NCBI RefSeq assembly: GCF_026250525.1
Contig: NZ_CP111044.1
Span: forward strand, 434,001 to 498,000
DNA length: 64,000 nt
Direction: 5' to 3'
Origin: Chondrinema litorale
GTDB taxonomy: Bacteria > Bacteroidota > Bacteroidia > Cytophagales > Flammeovirgaceae
Shown: positions 46,232 through 56,079 of the stretch, piece after piece
Layout of the letters: each line of letters starts with the position of its first letter
Position numbering within the stretch: position 1 is the first letter of the stretch
Notes under the pieces: model-generated
Database searches by the model: none
Told to the model about the DNA's origin: nothing
The model's input: the letters and a program-made list of their open reading frames with translations, nothing else
Made by a program: the position numbers and the translations under genes

Positions 46232-46996
46232 TCATTTTGCACTGCCTGCAAGCCAATTAAGAAATGAACTTACTTTGGCTTTGCTTACCAAAATGTTTTC
46301 TTTGTAAGGAATAAATAAGCTTACTACCAGTTTACGACCAAAAAAACGTGATGCACTTTTAACAGCTTCTCGATTAACCAGATATTGTCTGTTTACCCTG
46401 TAAAAGTTGCTGCCAGTTATTTGATCTATGCGATCGAGATTGTTATCTATAATGTAGTTTTCATTTTTAAATGTGATCAAATGTGTTAGCTCATTATCAA
46501 TATAAAACAAGGCGATATCTTTTACACTAATTGGTATAATCTGATCTTTCTGATACACCAACACAGAAGCAGTTGTGCTTTCTTTTCGTGATAAAGCATC
46601 CATCACATCTTGATATGGAAGGCTATTTTGAGAAAAGTTAGTTTTGAGCATTTGAAACCTAGATAGCGCATCAGCTACAGATTTTCTCGAAAAGGGTTTC
46701 ATGATGTAATCAATCCCATTTGCTTTAAATGCTTGTATGGCATATTCATCATAAGCAGTACAAAAAATAACCGGTACAGATATATTTACCTTCTTAAAAA
46801 TTTCCAAACTTAAGCCATCACTTAATTGAATATCACTAAAAATAAGATCGGGCATTTTGTTATTTTGAAAATGCGCTACAGATTCCAAAACAGATTCTAA
46901 CTGTGCCACGATTTCTATTGAAGCATCAACTTCCAATATAGCATTAATCAGGTCTTCTGCTGTAAGAGGTTCATCTTCTATAACTACAATCTTCAT
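46232..46996 (-). CDS. LytTR response regulator of the efflux operon
   Basis: 254 residues. Receiver domain 1-~120: KIVVIEDEPLTAEDLINAIL (acidic pocket), phospho-acceptor Asp in DLIFSDIQLSDGLSLEIF, VPVIFCTAYDEYAIQAFKAN, and Lys in YIMKPFSRKSV. LytTR DNA-binding domain ~150-250: DIALFYIDNELTHLITF, FYRVNRQYLVNREAV. Its start overlaps the kinase end by 26 bp. Confidence 0.92.
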   Translation of the reverse strand: MKIVVIEDEPLTAEDLINAILEVDASIEIVAQLESVLESVAHFQNNKMPDLIFSDIQLSDGLSLEIFKKVNISVPVIFCTAYDEYAIQAFKANGIDYIMKPFSRKSVADALSRFQMLKTNFSQNSLPYQDVMDALSRKESTTASVLVYQKDQIIPISVKDIALFYIDNELTHLITFKNENYIIDNNLDRIDQITGSNFYRVNRQYLVNREAVKSASRFFGRKLVVSLFIPYKENILVSKAKVSSFLNWLAGSAK

Positions 46997-48038
46997 AATC
47001 TAAAACTTTTATACTTACCGAAAAGCTTTCTTCATTAGCTTGTATAGTCACTTTATCTCCTGATAGTAACCGATATCGTTCTACAAGGTTTTCTAGCCCC
47101 CAACCAGTTGAAGATTCGTCTTTACTCCTCAACTGTTTGTTATTGGTCACCCTAATTCTGCCATCTTCATACAACAATTCAATACGAAGTGGAGAGTTCC
47201 GATACATTGCATTATGCTTTATGGCATTTTCTAGCAAAAGTTGAATTGAAAATATAGGAACAAACCCTGATTCATACTGCTCGTTCGGAATGTTATTATT
47301 ATACTGCAAGGTGTTCCCAAAACGCGTTTTTTGCATTTCAAGATAATCGATACACATATCAAGTTCTTCTTTGAGCCTTACAGTATTGGCTTTCGTTGTT
47401 GATACTGAAAATCGCAAAAAATTCGACAGCCTAATCAAATAATCTTCTGCTAAATCTGGCTCTTTTCGAATGAGTGTTTTTAATGTATTTAATGCATTAA
47501 ATAAGAAATGCGGATGGATTTGTTGCTTTAGTTCTTGATTGATAATTTCTGCATTTCGCAGTTTAAGCTGTGAGTTTTCTAAATCTGCAATTGCTTTTTT
47601 CTCTCTAATGGTAATTAGATCTTGGATAATTAATATCACTGAATTTAAAGAAAAACTTAGTACAAAAGCATAATATGGAATTCTTTGCTCTATTGTTGGT
47701 TTATTGGGAAATGTAATCTTAAAGTGTTGAGTATGTGTCCATGCTAGTAGAACTTCTCTCACTAAAATTAATACAGCTAAGGCAAAAATATAACTAATAA
47801 GATATCTCCAAAAGTTTTCTTTCTGCTCCGATAAATTCCCAAAAGAGATCGAAATCAGTCCTATATTAAAACACCATAAACTAAACACGACTACACTTTG
47901 GATCAATACAGCATAAAAGAAAATTTGAAAAGGGATTTCATACTTTATCATTATTGGCGATAAACTAGGTACAGCCATTAGAGGTGAAGTGTAAAGTGCC
48001 TTCTTAAATAGTGTTTTTTGTACTGAGTTTAACCTCAT
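46971..48038 (-). CDS. LytS/YehU-type sensor histidine kinase
   Basis: 355 residues. The first ~150 residues hold four membrane helices (FFYAVLIQSVVVFSLWCFNI, YLISYIFALAVLILVREVLL, YYAFVLSFSLNSVILIIQDL). A coiled coil follows, then the His_kinase domain with the phosphorylated His in IHPHFLFNALNTLKTLIR. HATPase: LLENAIKHNAMYRNSPLRIE and GWGLENLVERYRLLSG. It pairs with the LytTR regulator that overlaps it and follows the pump genes. Confidence 0.92.
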   Translation of the reverse strand: MRLNSVQKTLFKKALYTSPLMAVPSLSPIMIKYEIPFQIFFYAVLIQSVVVFSLWCFNIGLISISFGNLSEQKENFWRYLISYIFALAVLILVREVLLAWTHTQHFKITFPNKPTIEQRIPYYAFVLSFSLNSVILIIQDLITIREKKAIADLENSQLKLRNAEIINQELKQQIHPHFLFNALNTLKTLIRKEPDLAEDYLIRLSNFLRFSVSTTKANTVRLKEELDMCIDYLEMQKTRFGNTLQYNNNIPNEQYESGFVPIFSIQLLLENAIKHNAMYRNSPLRIELLYEDGRIRVTNNKQLRSKDESSTGWGLENLVERYRLLSGDKVTIQANEESFSVSIKVLDYEDCSYRR

Positions 48039-48089
48039 TAAATTGATTTTTAAATTTCTATTACATAATTCATTTACAATCTAATTAAT

Positions 48090-48980
48090 TTAATTTTTTC
48101 TTTTTCTATCTGGAACAACAGTTAAACCAATATTAATAAAAGGCGATCTTTCAGAATCGAAGTCGAAGGTATTTCCTTGAGCATCTTCAAACTTATAAAT
48201 TCGTTTGGCATTCAACCCACCAAATGCTTCTAATTGTAACATTTTTGTAAGTCGGTAAGTGATCGTTGGGCCTATGTTCACCCTTACATAATTCAATCGA
48301 TCAACCTCTGCATTGGTATAAGTGGATTGACCTACATTAAAATTTGAACCGTTTATACCTATTCTAAAACCTAAATCTAATTTTTCTTTAGCACCAGCAT
48401 GGTATGCATAATCGATAAATGCAGGGAAAAAAGCATGGAAATAATGTTTATCTTTTTCGTAAAAGTATTGCACTGCAGGAAGCAAAAAGGGTTTACCAAG
48501 TCTGGTAGTGTATATTAGCCCTCCTCCAAATTTCGCATATTGATTTAAGTTTTTGACTGCCAGTAAAGAACCTTGAAGAATAAAATCATCTTTACTCAAT
48601 TTTTCCTCAAAGTCGGAAGCCAAAGTTGGAGCCAATCTAGCTGATAAAGTCCAATCCTCATCCCACCGATGGATGGCTGTAATCGTATAACCAATCCTAT
48701 GAAATATTTCTGAATTATCGATAGATAGATTGTCATTATACAATTGACTTTTTACAAATGCATAACTAAATCCATTAATTAAAACTGTCTTTTTGTTTTT
48801 TAAGACCTTAGGATAATTAGCATAAACCAAAAACTCCTGAAAGGCGACTTCGAAATCTTCACCGTCGTCTTTAACTTTTACCTTCGGGTAGTTTACATAC
48901 TCAACTCCTGCCAATTTCATTTTTTGTGCAAGTACTTGAGTCGCAAAAAAGACCAGACTAACAGACAATAAATATTTCAT
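48090..48980 (-). CDS. Outer-membrane beta-barrel protein, DUF6268-like
   Basis: 296 residues, with a signal peptide (LLSVSLVFFATQVLAQ). Alternating hydrophobic/polar strands (YTITAIHRWDEDWTLSARLA, LDLGFRIGINGSNFNVGQS, QLEAFGGLNAKRIYKFED) indicate a beta-barrel. Family assignment to DUF6268 is by general look only. It lies between the RND pump and the kinase in the same transcription unit, and may be an accessory porin or sensor component. Confidence 0.7.
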   Translation of the reverse strand: MKYLLSVSLVFFATQVLAQKMKLAGVEYVNYPKVKVKDDGEDFEVAFQEFLVYANYPKVLKNKKTVLINGFSYAFVKSQLYNDNLSIDNSEIFHRIGYTITAIHRWDEDWTLSARLAPTLASDFEEKLSKDDFILQGSLLAVKNLNQYAKFGGGLIYTTRLGKPFLLPAVQYFYEKDKHYFHAFFPAFIDYAYHAGAKEKLDLGFRIGINGSNFNVGQSTYTNAEVDRLNYVRVNIGPTITYRLTKMLQLEAFGGLNAKRIYKFEDAQGNTFDFDSERSPFINIGLTVVPDRKRKN

Positions 48981-49057
48981 ATTTAGAATAAATTCTGATT
49001 AAAAAACTCACTAACTCGAATAATCCTTTGTGTTTGATTCTATGGCTTTTGTTACCT

Positions 49058-52000
49058 TTATTCTAGCTTAACCTCGACTGCCATTCCTCTTTTTTGCTGT
49101 AGTTTCACTTTTAGGTTTTCTACTACCAAGTAAACTGATGGTACTAAAAACAATGTGAAAAGAAAGGAACTTGTAAGCCCGCCAATGAGCACCCAAGCCA
49201 TTCCATTTTTAAACTCTGAGCCTGAACTTTGCGATATGGCCAATGGAAGCATACCCAAGATCATAGCAAATGTGGTCATTATAATTGGTCGTAAACGCTC
49301 CTTGCCTGCTTCTATCAATGCTTCTACTACGTTATTTCCCTCTTCCTTTAAATGATTGGCAAAATCGACAATTAAAATCCCGTTTTTAGTAACCAAACCA
49401 AGTAGCATAATCATACCAATAATGGTAAAAATTGTGAGTTGATTCATGGTAAGTGCCAGTGCCAGTAATGCCCCAATTAATGCGACTGGAACAGAGAATA
49501 TCACAATAAATGGATACACTAAACTCTCGTACAAACTCACCATTACCATATAAACCAATACCATTGCGATGATGAGTGCAAAAGCTAAACTCCTAAAAGA
49601 TTCCTGTTGGTTTTTAGCATCACCTTCAAATGATACTTCTATGCCGGAGGGCAAATCGGTTTCTTCTAACTTGGCTTTAATATCATTTACAATATCACCA
49701 GATGGTCTGCCAACTGCCGAAGATGTTACTGTAATAGAGCTTTGTCTGTTAGTTCTTTGAAGTATGTATTGCCCTGTAATTTGTTCAACATCAGCTACTT
49801 GCTTTAGTTTGATCATTTGGCCATTCCTGTTACTTAGAGCTAAATTTTCAATGGCTTCAATACTTTTCTTATCACCTTGGTCAATTTCTACTTTCAGGTT
49901 ATAAGTATCATCACCATCCATAAAATCGATATTGTCATTACCATTAAAAGCCAGTTGGATTGATTGAGCAACATCTGCTAAGTTTAAACCTAACAAATCA
50001 ATTTTTTCGCGATTCGGAGTAACTTGTATTTGCTTGGTAGAACCTTTTGTACTAAATCTTACATAATCTGAACCCGGAATGCTTGCCACCAACTCTTTTA
50101 CTTGATTAGATGCTTTATACACATCTTCCTTCTTTGTGCCTTTAATTACTACTTGGATAGGTGCATTTACATTACCAGTAATACTTGTTGGGATTACTGT
50201 AACTTGTAAGCCGGGAATCTTCTCTATTTCATTTCTGGCCATTACTCCGAACTCATCTGAACTAAAGTTACGTTCGGTTTTCTCTACTAATGAAACAGAC
50301 ATTTCTGCAATGTTTTCGGTGTTACCTTTTGCACCAGTTTGCGTACCCACCAAGGTGTAAACTGTTTTTACTTCAGGATGAGCCAATACAAGTTTTTCGG
50401 CTTCTTTTACTAATAAGTTTGTTTCTCTAATTGGGGTTTCAGTTGATGTTTCTAATTGTATAGCTAGCTCTCCTCTATCACTACTACCCACAAAAGAAGC
50501 TCCGATAAAACCTGCTGGTACTAAAGCGACTGAAAGAATCATCAAGGCAATCACTAAAGTAAAAAAGTATCTTTTGTGATGCAATGTCCAATGAAGCAAC
50601 TGACCATAATTATCTTTTAGGTAATTAATGATATCTTCAAAACCCAGCATAATCTTTCCCCACATTTTATCTCTGGTAAGATGTTCTAGTTTTACAAATC
50701 GGGAAGCCATCATCGGTGTAAGGGTAAATGCCACGAACAAACTCATCAATGTAGAGACTACTACTACGAGTGAAAACTCTTCCAATATACCACCTATTAA
50801 TCCACCTGCAAAAGCCATTGGCAAGAACACAACCACATCTACCAGTGTAATCGCTACTGCTGTAAAGCCAATTTCATTTCTACCTTCAAGCGATGCTTTT
50901 CGTTTTTCTTTGCCCATTTCCAAGTGACGAAAGATGTTTTCGAGCACCACGATACTATCATCTACTAGAATACCCACAACCAGAGACAAAGCCAATAATG
51001 TCATTAGATTTAGAGAAAAACCCATTAAATACATTAAGATAAAAGTGGGAATCATAGCCGATGGAATGGCCACCAAAACAAAAAGAGCACTTCTCAAACT
51101 ATGCAGGAAAAATAACATCACTACACCTACAATTAGCACTGCCAGAAACAAATCATGCATTACTGCATCTGCTGAGTCTAAAGTATAAATCGATTGGTCT
51201 GAAGCTATTTCATAACTAAAATCTTGATCTGCATAAAGCTCTTTCAGTTCGGCTAATTTTTCCTTAACCAACTCACTTACTTCCACCGCATTGGCATCAC
51301 CAGTTTTAAAAACCTGTACTCCAATTGCCGATTTTCCATTTATCCGGTTAATCGTTTCTACTTGTTCTTGCGCATCACTTACCGTAGCAACTTCTGAAAG
51401 CAAAATACGACTTCCTGCTCCATCGTCTTTCACTACTAGATTATGTAAGAGTTCGATTTGGTTATAATCGGCATTAATGGTGATGGATAAATTTTCTGTC
51501 TCGTTGCTTATGTTACCTCCGGGTAATGATGCTGTATTTCCGGCAATTACTTGAAATACTTGCTTTGCAGAAAGCCTGTACATCTGTAGTTTATCATTAT
51601 CGAGCAAAATCTTAATTTCTCTCTGCTGACCTCCAATAATGTTGATATCGCCCACACCCATTACATTACTCAAACCGGGTTTTACATCTTGATCAATTAG
51701 ATCGTACAGCTCTTTGTCTGAAACATTTGCCGAAACTGAAATATTAAGCACTGCAAAATCATCTGTACTGAATCGATTCACAATCGGGTCATCAATATCT
51801 TCTGGCAAAGTGGATTTAATCTGGGTAATTTTCCTTTCTACATCTTGTTGCGCTTCAATCTCATCCACTCCTGACTTTAGCGTAATTTGAATTACAGATA
51901 CATTTTGCAATGAACTTGAGGTAATAATATCAATCCCTTCTACTGTACTTACCGCTTCTTCGATTTGTTTGGTCACCTTTGTTTCTATCTCCTGCGGTGA

Positions 52001-52162
52001 AGCACCCGGCAAGATAGTGCGTATACTTAGATTACCCGTATCGAAACTGGGTAATAAGTTGTAATTCAGGTTCGTGTAACAAATAATACCAAACAAGATC
52101 AACCCAGTAAATATGGTACAGATCAATAATGGCCTTTTTATAGATATTTCTGTTATTGACAT
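49058..52162 (-). CDS. RND-family efflux pump inner-membrane subunit
   Basis: 1034 residues, the standard AcrB/MexB length. N-terminus SITEISIKRPLLICTIFTGL; TM2-6 region LFLAVLIVGVVMLFFLHSLR, MTLLALSLVVGILVDDSIVV (proton-relay Asp pair in VDDSIVV) and VVVFLPMAFAGGL. The second half has IGMIMLLGLVTKNGILIVDF and RLRPIIMTTFAMILGMLPLA. The HAE1-type pattern with no metal-site cluster points to a drug or hydrophobe exporter rather than a CusA metal pump. It lies 7 bp after the fusion-protein gene. Confidence 0.95.
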   Translation of the reverse strand: MSITEISIKRPLLICTIFTGLILFGIICYTNLNYNLLPSFDTGNLSIRTILPGASPQEIETKVTKQIEEAVSTVEGIDIITSSSLQNVSVIQITLKSGVDEIEAQQDVERKITQIKSTLPEDIDDPIVNRFSTDDFAVLNISVSANVSDKELYDLIDQDVKPGLSNVMGVGDINIIGGQQREIKILLDNDKLQMYRLSAKQVFQVIAGNTASLPGGNISNETENLSITINADYNQIELLHNLVVKDDGAGSRILLSEVATVSDAQEQVETINRINGKSAIGVQVFKTGDANAVEVSELVKEKLAELKELYADQDFSYEIASDQSIYTLDSADAVMHDLFLAVLIVGVVMLFFLHSLRSALFVLVAIPSAMIPTFILMYLMGFSLNLMTLLALSLVVGILVDDSIVVLENIFRHLEMGKEKRKASLEGRNEIGFTAVAITLVDVVVFLPMAFAGGLIGGILEEFSLVVVVSTLMSLFVAFTLTPMMASRFVKLEHLTRDKMWGKIMLGFEDIINYLKDNYGQLLHWTLHHKRYFFTLVIALMILSVALVPAGFIGASFVGSSDRGELAIQLETSTETPIRETNLLVKEAEKLVLAHPEVKTVYTLVGTQTGAKGNTENIAEMSVSLVEKTERNFSSDEFGVMARNEIEKIPGLQVTVIPTSITGNVNAPIQVVIKGTKKEDVYKASNQVKELVASIPGSDYVRFSTKGSTKQIQVTPNREKIDLLGLNLADVAQSIQLAFNGNDNIDFMDGDDTYNLKVEIDQGDKKSIEAIENLALSNRNGQMIKLKQVADVEQITGQYILQRTNRQSSITVTSSAVGRPSGDIVNDIKAKLEETDLPSGIEVSFEGDAKNQQESFRSLAFALIIAMVLVYMVMVSLYESLVYPFIVIFSVPVALIGALLALALTMNQLTIFTIIGMIMLLGLVTKNGILIVDFANHLKEEGNNVVEALIEAGKERLRPIIMTTFAMILGMLPLAISQSSGSEFKNGMAWVLIGGLTSSFLFTLFLVPSVYLVVENLKVKLQQKRGMAVEVKLE

Positions 52163-52169
52163 GTGCTTA

Positions 52170-53228
52170 TTATTTTATGATATTCACTTTACTCCCATCT
52201 CTCAAATTGATCTGGCCGTTTGTAACTACTACATCACCTACACTTATTCCAGAAATTACTTCAACCTGATCTTTTCTAGTTGCTCCAGTTTTTACTGTTT
52301 TTGAAACTGCGGTCTCATTATCTATTACAAATACATAAGGTTCATCAGCATCGACCATTAAGGCAGACTTCGGGATTTGTAAAACATCTTTGCGCATCAT
52401 TGTATTGAATGCTACCTGTACATCAGTTCCACCTTTTAGATGAATATTATCTTTTTGATGCACCAATAAATCGATCTGATAATTATGGTTAGCATCAGCT
52501 ACAGGACTGATAAAAATGATCTCCCCTGTAAATTGTTCTTGATCGAAAACAGGAGTTGTAATGATCGCTTTTTGCCCCAATTCTAGCTGATAAACTGTTT
52601 CTTGAATTACATATACAGTTGCTTTCAACAGAAACACATTGTTGATAGATGCAATTGGAGTTCCCGGATTAATGAACTCACCTTCTTTTACTGTATGAGA
52701 AGAGATGATTCCTTTAATTGGCGAAATTATCTGTGCATTCTCAATCTGTTGTCCAATAAGTCTCACTTGATTGAGAGCCTTATCGTAACTAGTCTTGGCA
52801 TTCAACATATCTACTTTAACACCCGCTTCATTCTCGTAAAGATCTTTCGCGCGCTCGTAGTCGTCAGAAGCCTTCTCTAAAGCTATTTCCGCATCTTTTA
52901 GATTAATTTCTAAAAGGCGAGTATCGAGTTTGCCAAGAGTTTGACCTTCTGAAACTGTATTACCCAATTCGATATTTAACTTATCTATTATTCCACTAGA
53001 CTGGCTATAGACTTTGGCATCTTCATAAGGTTTTGTAGTTGCCGGGTAATGCACATTGATGTCTAATGCTTTTTTCTCTGCTTTAGTAACTTTTACCGAA
53101 ACAGGAATTTCAGTACGATCTACAGGCTCTTTGGCCTCATCGATCTTTCTTTTATTACTGAATAGTTTAAATACAATGGCCAGTATAATGACTAATGAAA
53201 TTACACTTGGTATGATAAACTTCTTCAT
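52170..53228 (-). CDS. RND efflux membrane fusion protein (periplasmic adaptor)
   Basis: 352 residues. The N-terminus is a membrane anchor, not a lipobox (IIPSVISLVIILAIVFKLF). Lipoyl half-motifs: TTKPYEDAKVYSQSSGIIDK and IISPIKGIISSHTVKEGEFI; hairpin between them (DAEIALEKASDDYERAKDLY). Beta-barrel and membrane-proximal domains follow (GTDVQVAFNTMMRKDVLQIP). It links the RND subunit to the TolC-like channel. Five bases separate it from the tolC-type stop. Confidence 0.93.
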   Translation of the reverse strand: MKKFIIPSVISLVIILAIVFKLFSNKRKIDEAKEPVDRTEIPVSVKVTKAEKKALDINVHYPATTKPYEDAKVYSQSSGIIDKLNIELGNTVSEGQTLGKLDTRLLEINLKDAEIALEKASDDYERAKDLYENEAGVKVDMLNAKTSYDKALNQVRLIGQQIENAQIISPIKGIISSHTVKEGEFINPGTPIASINNVFLLKATVYVIQETVYQLELGQKAIITTPVFDQEQFTGEIIFISPVADANHNYQIDLLVHQKDNIHLKGGTDVQVAFNTMMRKDVLQIPKSALMVDADEPYVFVIDNETAVSKTVKTGATRKDQVEVISGISVGDVVVTNGQINLRDGSKVNIIK

Positions 53229-53233
53229 ATTTC

Positions 53234-54559
53234 TTATTTAATAGTGTTTATAAATTGCAATAGTGAGCCTTGAGATTTTTGGTAATCCAACTGAGTTACC
53301 ATTAAGTTGTAAAGGCTGTTTATATAATTTGTCTGAGCTGTTTTGTAGGCAGTATCATCGTTGAGGTAGTCTGTTAAACTAGCCACTCCCTGTTGATATT
53401 GATATTCTGTAACATCGAGTAATTTTTTAGACAATTGCATATTGTCTCTATTGCTCTGGAAAGAACTATAAGCTGTACCTACAGATGTTTGAGCATTTTC
53501 GAAGCGTAACTTTAAATCTCTCTTGTTGATCTCGAAATTGGTGAGTTCGTTTTCTAGATTTAACTTTTCTTCTTTTACCTGACTACTACGTTTAAATCCT
53601 GTGAATAATGGCAGTTTAAGTGAAATACCTACATAAGAGAAGCTCCTCCAGTCTGAAAATGCATCATCAAAATCTTGACTTAAAGCTTGCGAACCATATT
53701 TGCCTACAAAGTCTAAAGTAGGACTAAACTTGGCTTTCTGCATTTGCAGATTTATCTCTTGAAGTTCAATTTGCTTTTTATTTATTTGAACTTCTGTCAG
53801 TCTCTCCAGAGATAAATCATTATGCATATCTGCTGTGGCAAACAGCTCATAATCAATAGCTTCTTGTACTAACAATGTGCTATCTAATGGCATACCCATT
53901 GTATTTTTTAGGGTATTAAGTGCCAATTGTTCTTTGGTGGTTGCATCTTCAATTTGGTAATTGATTGAATTGAGATTTACCTTGGCTCGATCTACATCTT
54001 TTTGTAAAACTACTCCCTTTTCAAATTGATATTGGAGTACCGAAAGCATCTCCTCGTACTTTTCCTGATTGCTATACAGTAAACTAAGTTGCTCTTTAAA
54101 AGTAAGCACCTGAAAATACGCTTTGGCTGTATTATAAGTGATTACTTCTTTGTTGAGCTCTTCCTGATACTTGGTCATCGCTTCGTAAGGCTTACCTGCC
54201 TTAATACCAGTAATCTTCGATTGATCGTAAATTGTTTGGCTAAAATCTACACCTACTACAGTATTAAACTGAGTACCTAATTGTACTTCTGCTGGCTCTG
54301 GGCCAAAAGTTCCTGCGGGTAAAATAGTCGTTTGCAATTTTAGGTTATCAGTAAAATTGGCTGAGCCTGTAACTTGTGGCAAATAGCTAGCTACACTTTG
54401 GCTAGATTGTGCTTTGGCAATAGACCTGTTGTTTTCATAGACTGAAAGTGTCGGATGATTATTCAGGGTATAATCAATACACTCACTCAGTGTGAAACCC
54501 GTTTGTGCATTTGCACTTGCTATGCATCCAATAAATAATATTAAAATAAAATACCTCAT
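53234..54559 (-). CDS. TolC-family outer-membrane efflux channel
   Basis: 441 residues. The signal peptide ends ASANAQ at ~19. Two OEP repeats: TLSECIDYTLNNHPTLSVYE at the start and QLQEINLQMQKAKFSPTLDF with GSQALSQDFDDAFSDWRSFS in the second half. The long helices and strand pattern are typical (QYQQGVASLTDYLNDDTAYK). First gene of the efflux operon, so its upstream region (54560-54913) carries the promoter for the pump and probably also for the kinase and regulator. Confidence 0.93.
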   Translation of the reverse strand: MRYFILILFIGCIASANAQTGFTLSECIDYTLNNHPTLSVYENNRSIAKAQSSQSVASYLPQVTGSANFTDNLKLQTTILPAGTFGPEPAEVQLGTQFNTVVGVDFSQTIYDQSKITGIKAGKPYEAMTKYQEELNKEVITYNTAKAYFQVLTFKEQLSLLYSNQEKYEEMLSVLQYQFEKGVVLQKDVDRAKVNLNSINYQIEDATTKEQLALNTLKNTMGMPLDSTLLVQEAIDYELFATADMHNDLSLERLTEVQINKKQIELQEINLQMQKAKFSPTLDFVGKYGSQALSQDFDDAFSDWRSFSYVGISLKLPLFTGFKRSSQVKEEKLNLENELTNFEINKRDLKLRFENAQTSVGTAYSSFQSNRDNMQLSKKLLDVTEYQYQQGVASLTDYLNDDTAYKTAQTNYINSLYNLMVTQLDYQKSQGSLLQFINTIK

Positions 54560-54913
54560 AACTTCATTTTGTTGTGCAAAACAAAGCGAGGTACATCAGC
54601 TATTGAAGTAATAATAAAGGGAGACGGGCAAAATGCAGGTTGAAGTGGACAAGTGAAAACTTATTAAACATACTTATCATTTTTAGAAATGTATGCAATG
54701 GAAAATGGATACAAAATAAGTCGAGTCAGTTTAAAACATCAATTTGATGCTTGTTTAAACCTTTAGAGAAATAAATTCACCCTATTGCTGCTATAAATGA
54801 ATTTAACTATTAATTTGGGACGGTCTGTATTATAGAAATTACTACATCATTTTTATAGTTAGCCATTTGTTTTTGGAAATAAATAAAGTGACACGAAAAA
54901 ATTAAACTTTAAA
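54560..54913. other. Divergent intergenic region between efflux operon and MOSC gene
   Basis: 354 bp without a gene. It should contain the efflux operon promoter (reading left) and the MOSC promoter (reading right). I cannot fix either -7 element with confidence, and see no strong dyad that would mark the response-regulator site. Confidence 0.4.
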
Positions 54914-55786
54914 ATGCTTCAACTATCGCAAATAAATATCTTCCCTGTTAAGTCTTTAGACGGTTATTCGCCAAAATCTGCCATTGTTACAAAGCGTGGT
55001 TTGCAATACGATCGTCGTTGGATGATAACTGAACCAGATGGAAAGTTTATGACCCAACGTACTTATAACAAAATGGCTTTGCTACAGGCTATTATTGAAA
55101 ATAATTCTTTAGTAATTAAAGAAAAACAAAATGAAGATAATTGCATAAAAGTACCTTTCAATATTGAAGGAAGTAGTTCTTTCGATGTTGTTGTTTGGGA
55201 TGATACCGTGCAAGCCATTCTAGCACAAAATGAAATAAATGAGTGGTTGAGCGACTTTTTAGGTAAAAAATGCCAATTGGTAACTATGCCAGAATCGACT
55301 CAAAGACGGGTTGATGAAGATTATAATAGAGGTGAAGATATTGTGAGTTTTGCCGATGGCTATCCATTTCTGATTATTGGTGAGGCAAGTATGCATGATT
55401 TAAATGATAAAATACAAGCAAATCCGAAAAATGTAAACCAAAACTCTACTCACTTTGAACCGCTCAGTATCAGACGATTTAGAACTAACTTTGTATATAG
55501 TGGCGGCACACCTTATCAAGAAGATGAGTTTACCAATTTCAAGATTGGTGGAGTAGACTTTGTGGGTGTTAAAAATTGTGCTCGATGCGTATTAACAACA
55601 CTCGATCCAGATACAGGTACAAAAGGTAAAGAACCTTTGGCCACTTTAAGTAAATATCGCCTCAAAGGGAATAAAGTATTATTTGGTCAAAATGCTGTTT
55701 GGAACCATCAAACATGGCAAAATACTTTGCAACCAGAAGTTAAAGTTGGAGATATAATTCAACTTGAAGCTGAGTTATTTAAATAA
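54914..55786 (+). CDS. MOSC-domain protein (YcbX-like)
   Basis: 290 residues. The N-terminal MOSC_N beta-barrel domain begins LSQINIFPVKSLDGYSPKSA with RGLQYDRRWMITEPDGKFMT. The C-terminal MOSC domain has SIRRFRTNFVYSGG and the cofactor-binding Cys region VKNCARCVLTTLDPDTG. These proteins bind the molybdenum cofactor and reduce N-hydroxylated compounds, passing electrons from partner reductases. Monocistronic, ATG 54914. Confidence 0.92.
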   Translation: MLQLSQINIFPVKSLDGYSPKSAIVTKRGLQYDRRWMITEPDGKFMTQRTYNKMALLQAIIENNSLVIKEKQNEDNCIKVPFNIEGSSSFDVVVWDDTVQAILAQNEINEWLSDFLGKKCQLVTMPESTQRRVDEDYNRGEDIVSFADGYPFLIIGEASMHDLNDKIQANPKNVNQNSTHFEPLSIRRFRTNFVYSGGTPYQEDEFTNFKIGGVDFVGVKNCARCVLTTLDPDTGTKGKEPLATLSKYRLKGNKVLFGQNAVWNHQTWQNTLQPEVKVGDIIQLEAELFK

Positions 55787-55818
55787 AGAATCTTACAGTT
55801 ATCACTTTACTTTAATAG

Positions 55819-55983
55819 AAATTAGCTTTCCATCATCTGGCAAGTCGTCCCGGAATTGCTGACGAAGTAGCAAATGTGGCTGAGTTATTATTATCTAAAA
55901 AAGGAGCTTTTATCACTGGTACTGATTTTCTAATTGATGGAGGAGCAACAGCATCTTATTTTTACAGTCAACCTCAACCTTGA
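55819..55983 (+). pseudogene. C-terminal remnant of a short-chain dehydrogenase
   Basis: An open frame from 55819 to TGA at 55981-55983 encodes about 54 residues, with the strongly conserved SDR C-terminus: SRPGIADEVANVAELLLSKK, then GAFITGTDFLIDGGATASY. The upstream frame ends at TAG 55816-55818, and no Rossmann motif or YxxxK precedes it, so only the tail of the gene survives. It is directly downstream of the MOSC gene. No insertion element is seen at the break. Confidence 0.8.
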
Positions 55984-56079
55984 TGAGAAGTTTCAACAAC
56001 CTGAAAAGCAGAATCCAATTGCTCTACGAATTGATTGAAGAAATTTATCTATTCTCAAAGAAAGTACTTACTAGATCAG

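Noticed and set aside
50628..50927. Plus-strand ORF of 99 codons inside the RND pump gene
   Set aside because: Shadow of a highly conserved RND transmembrane region on the other strand.
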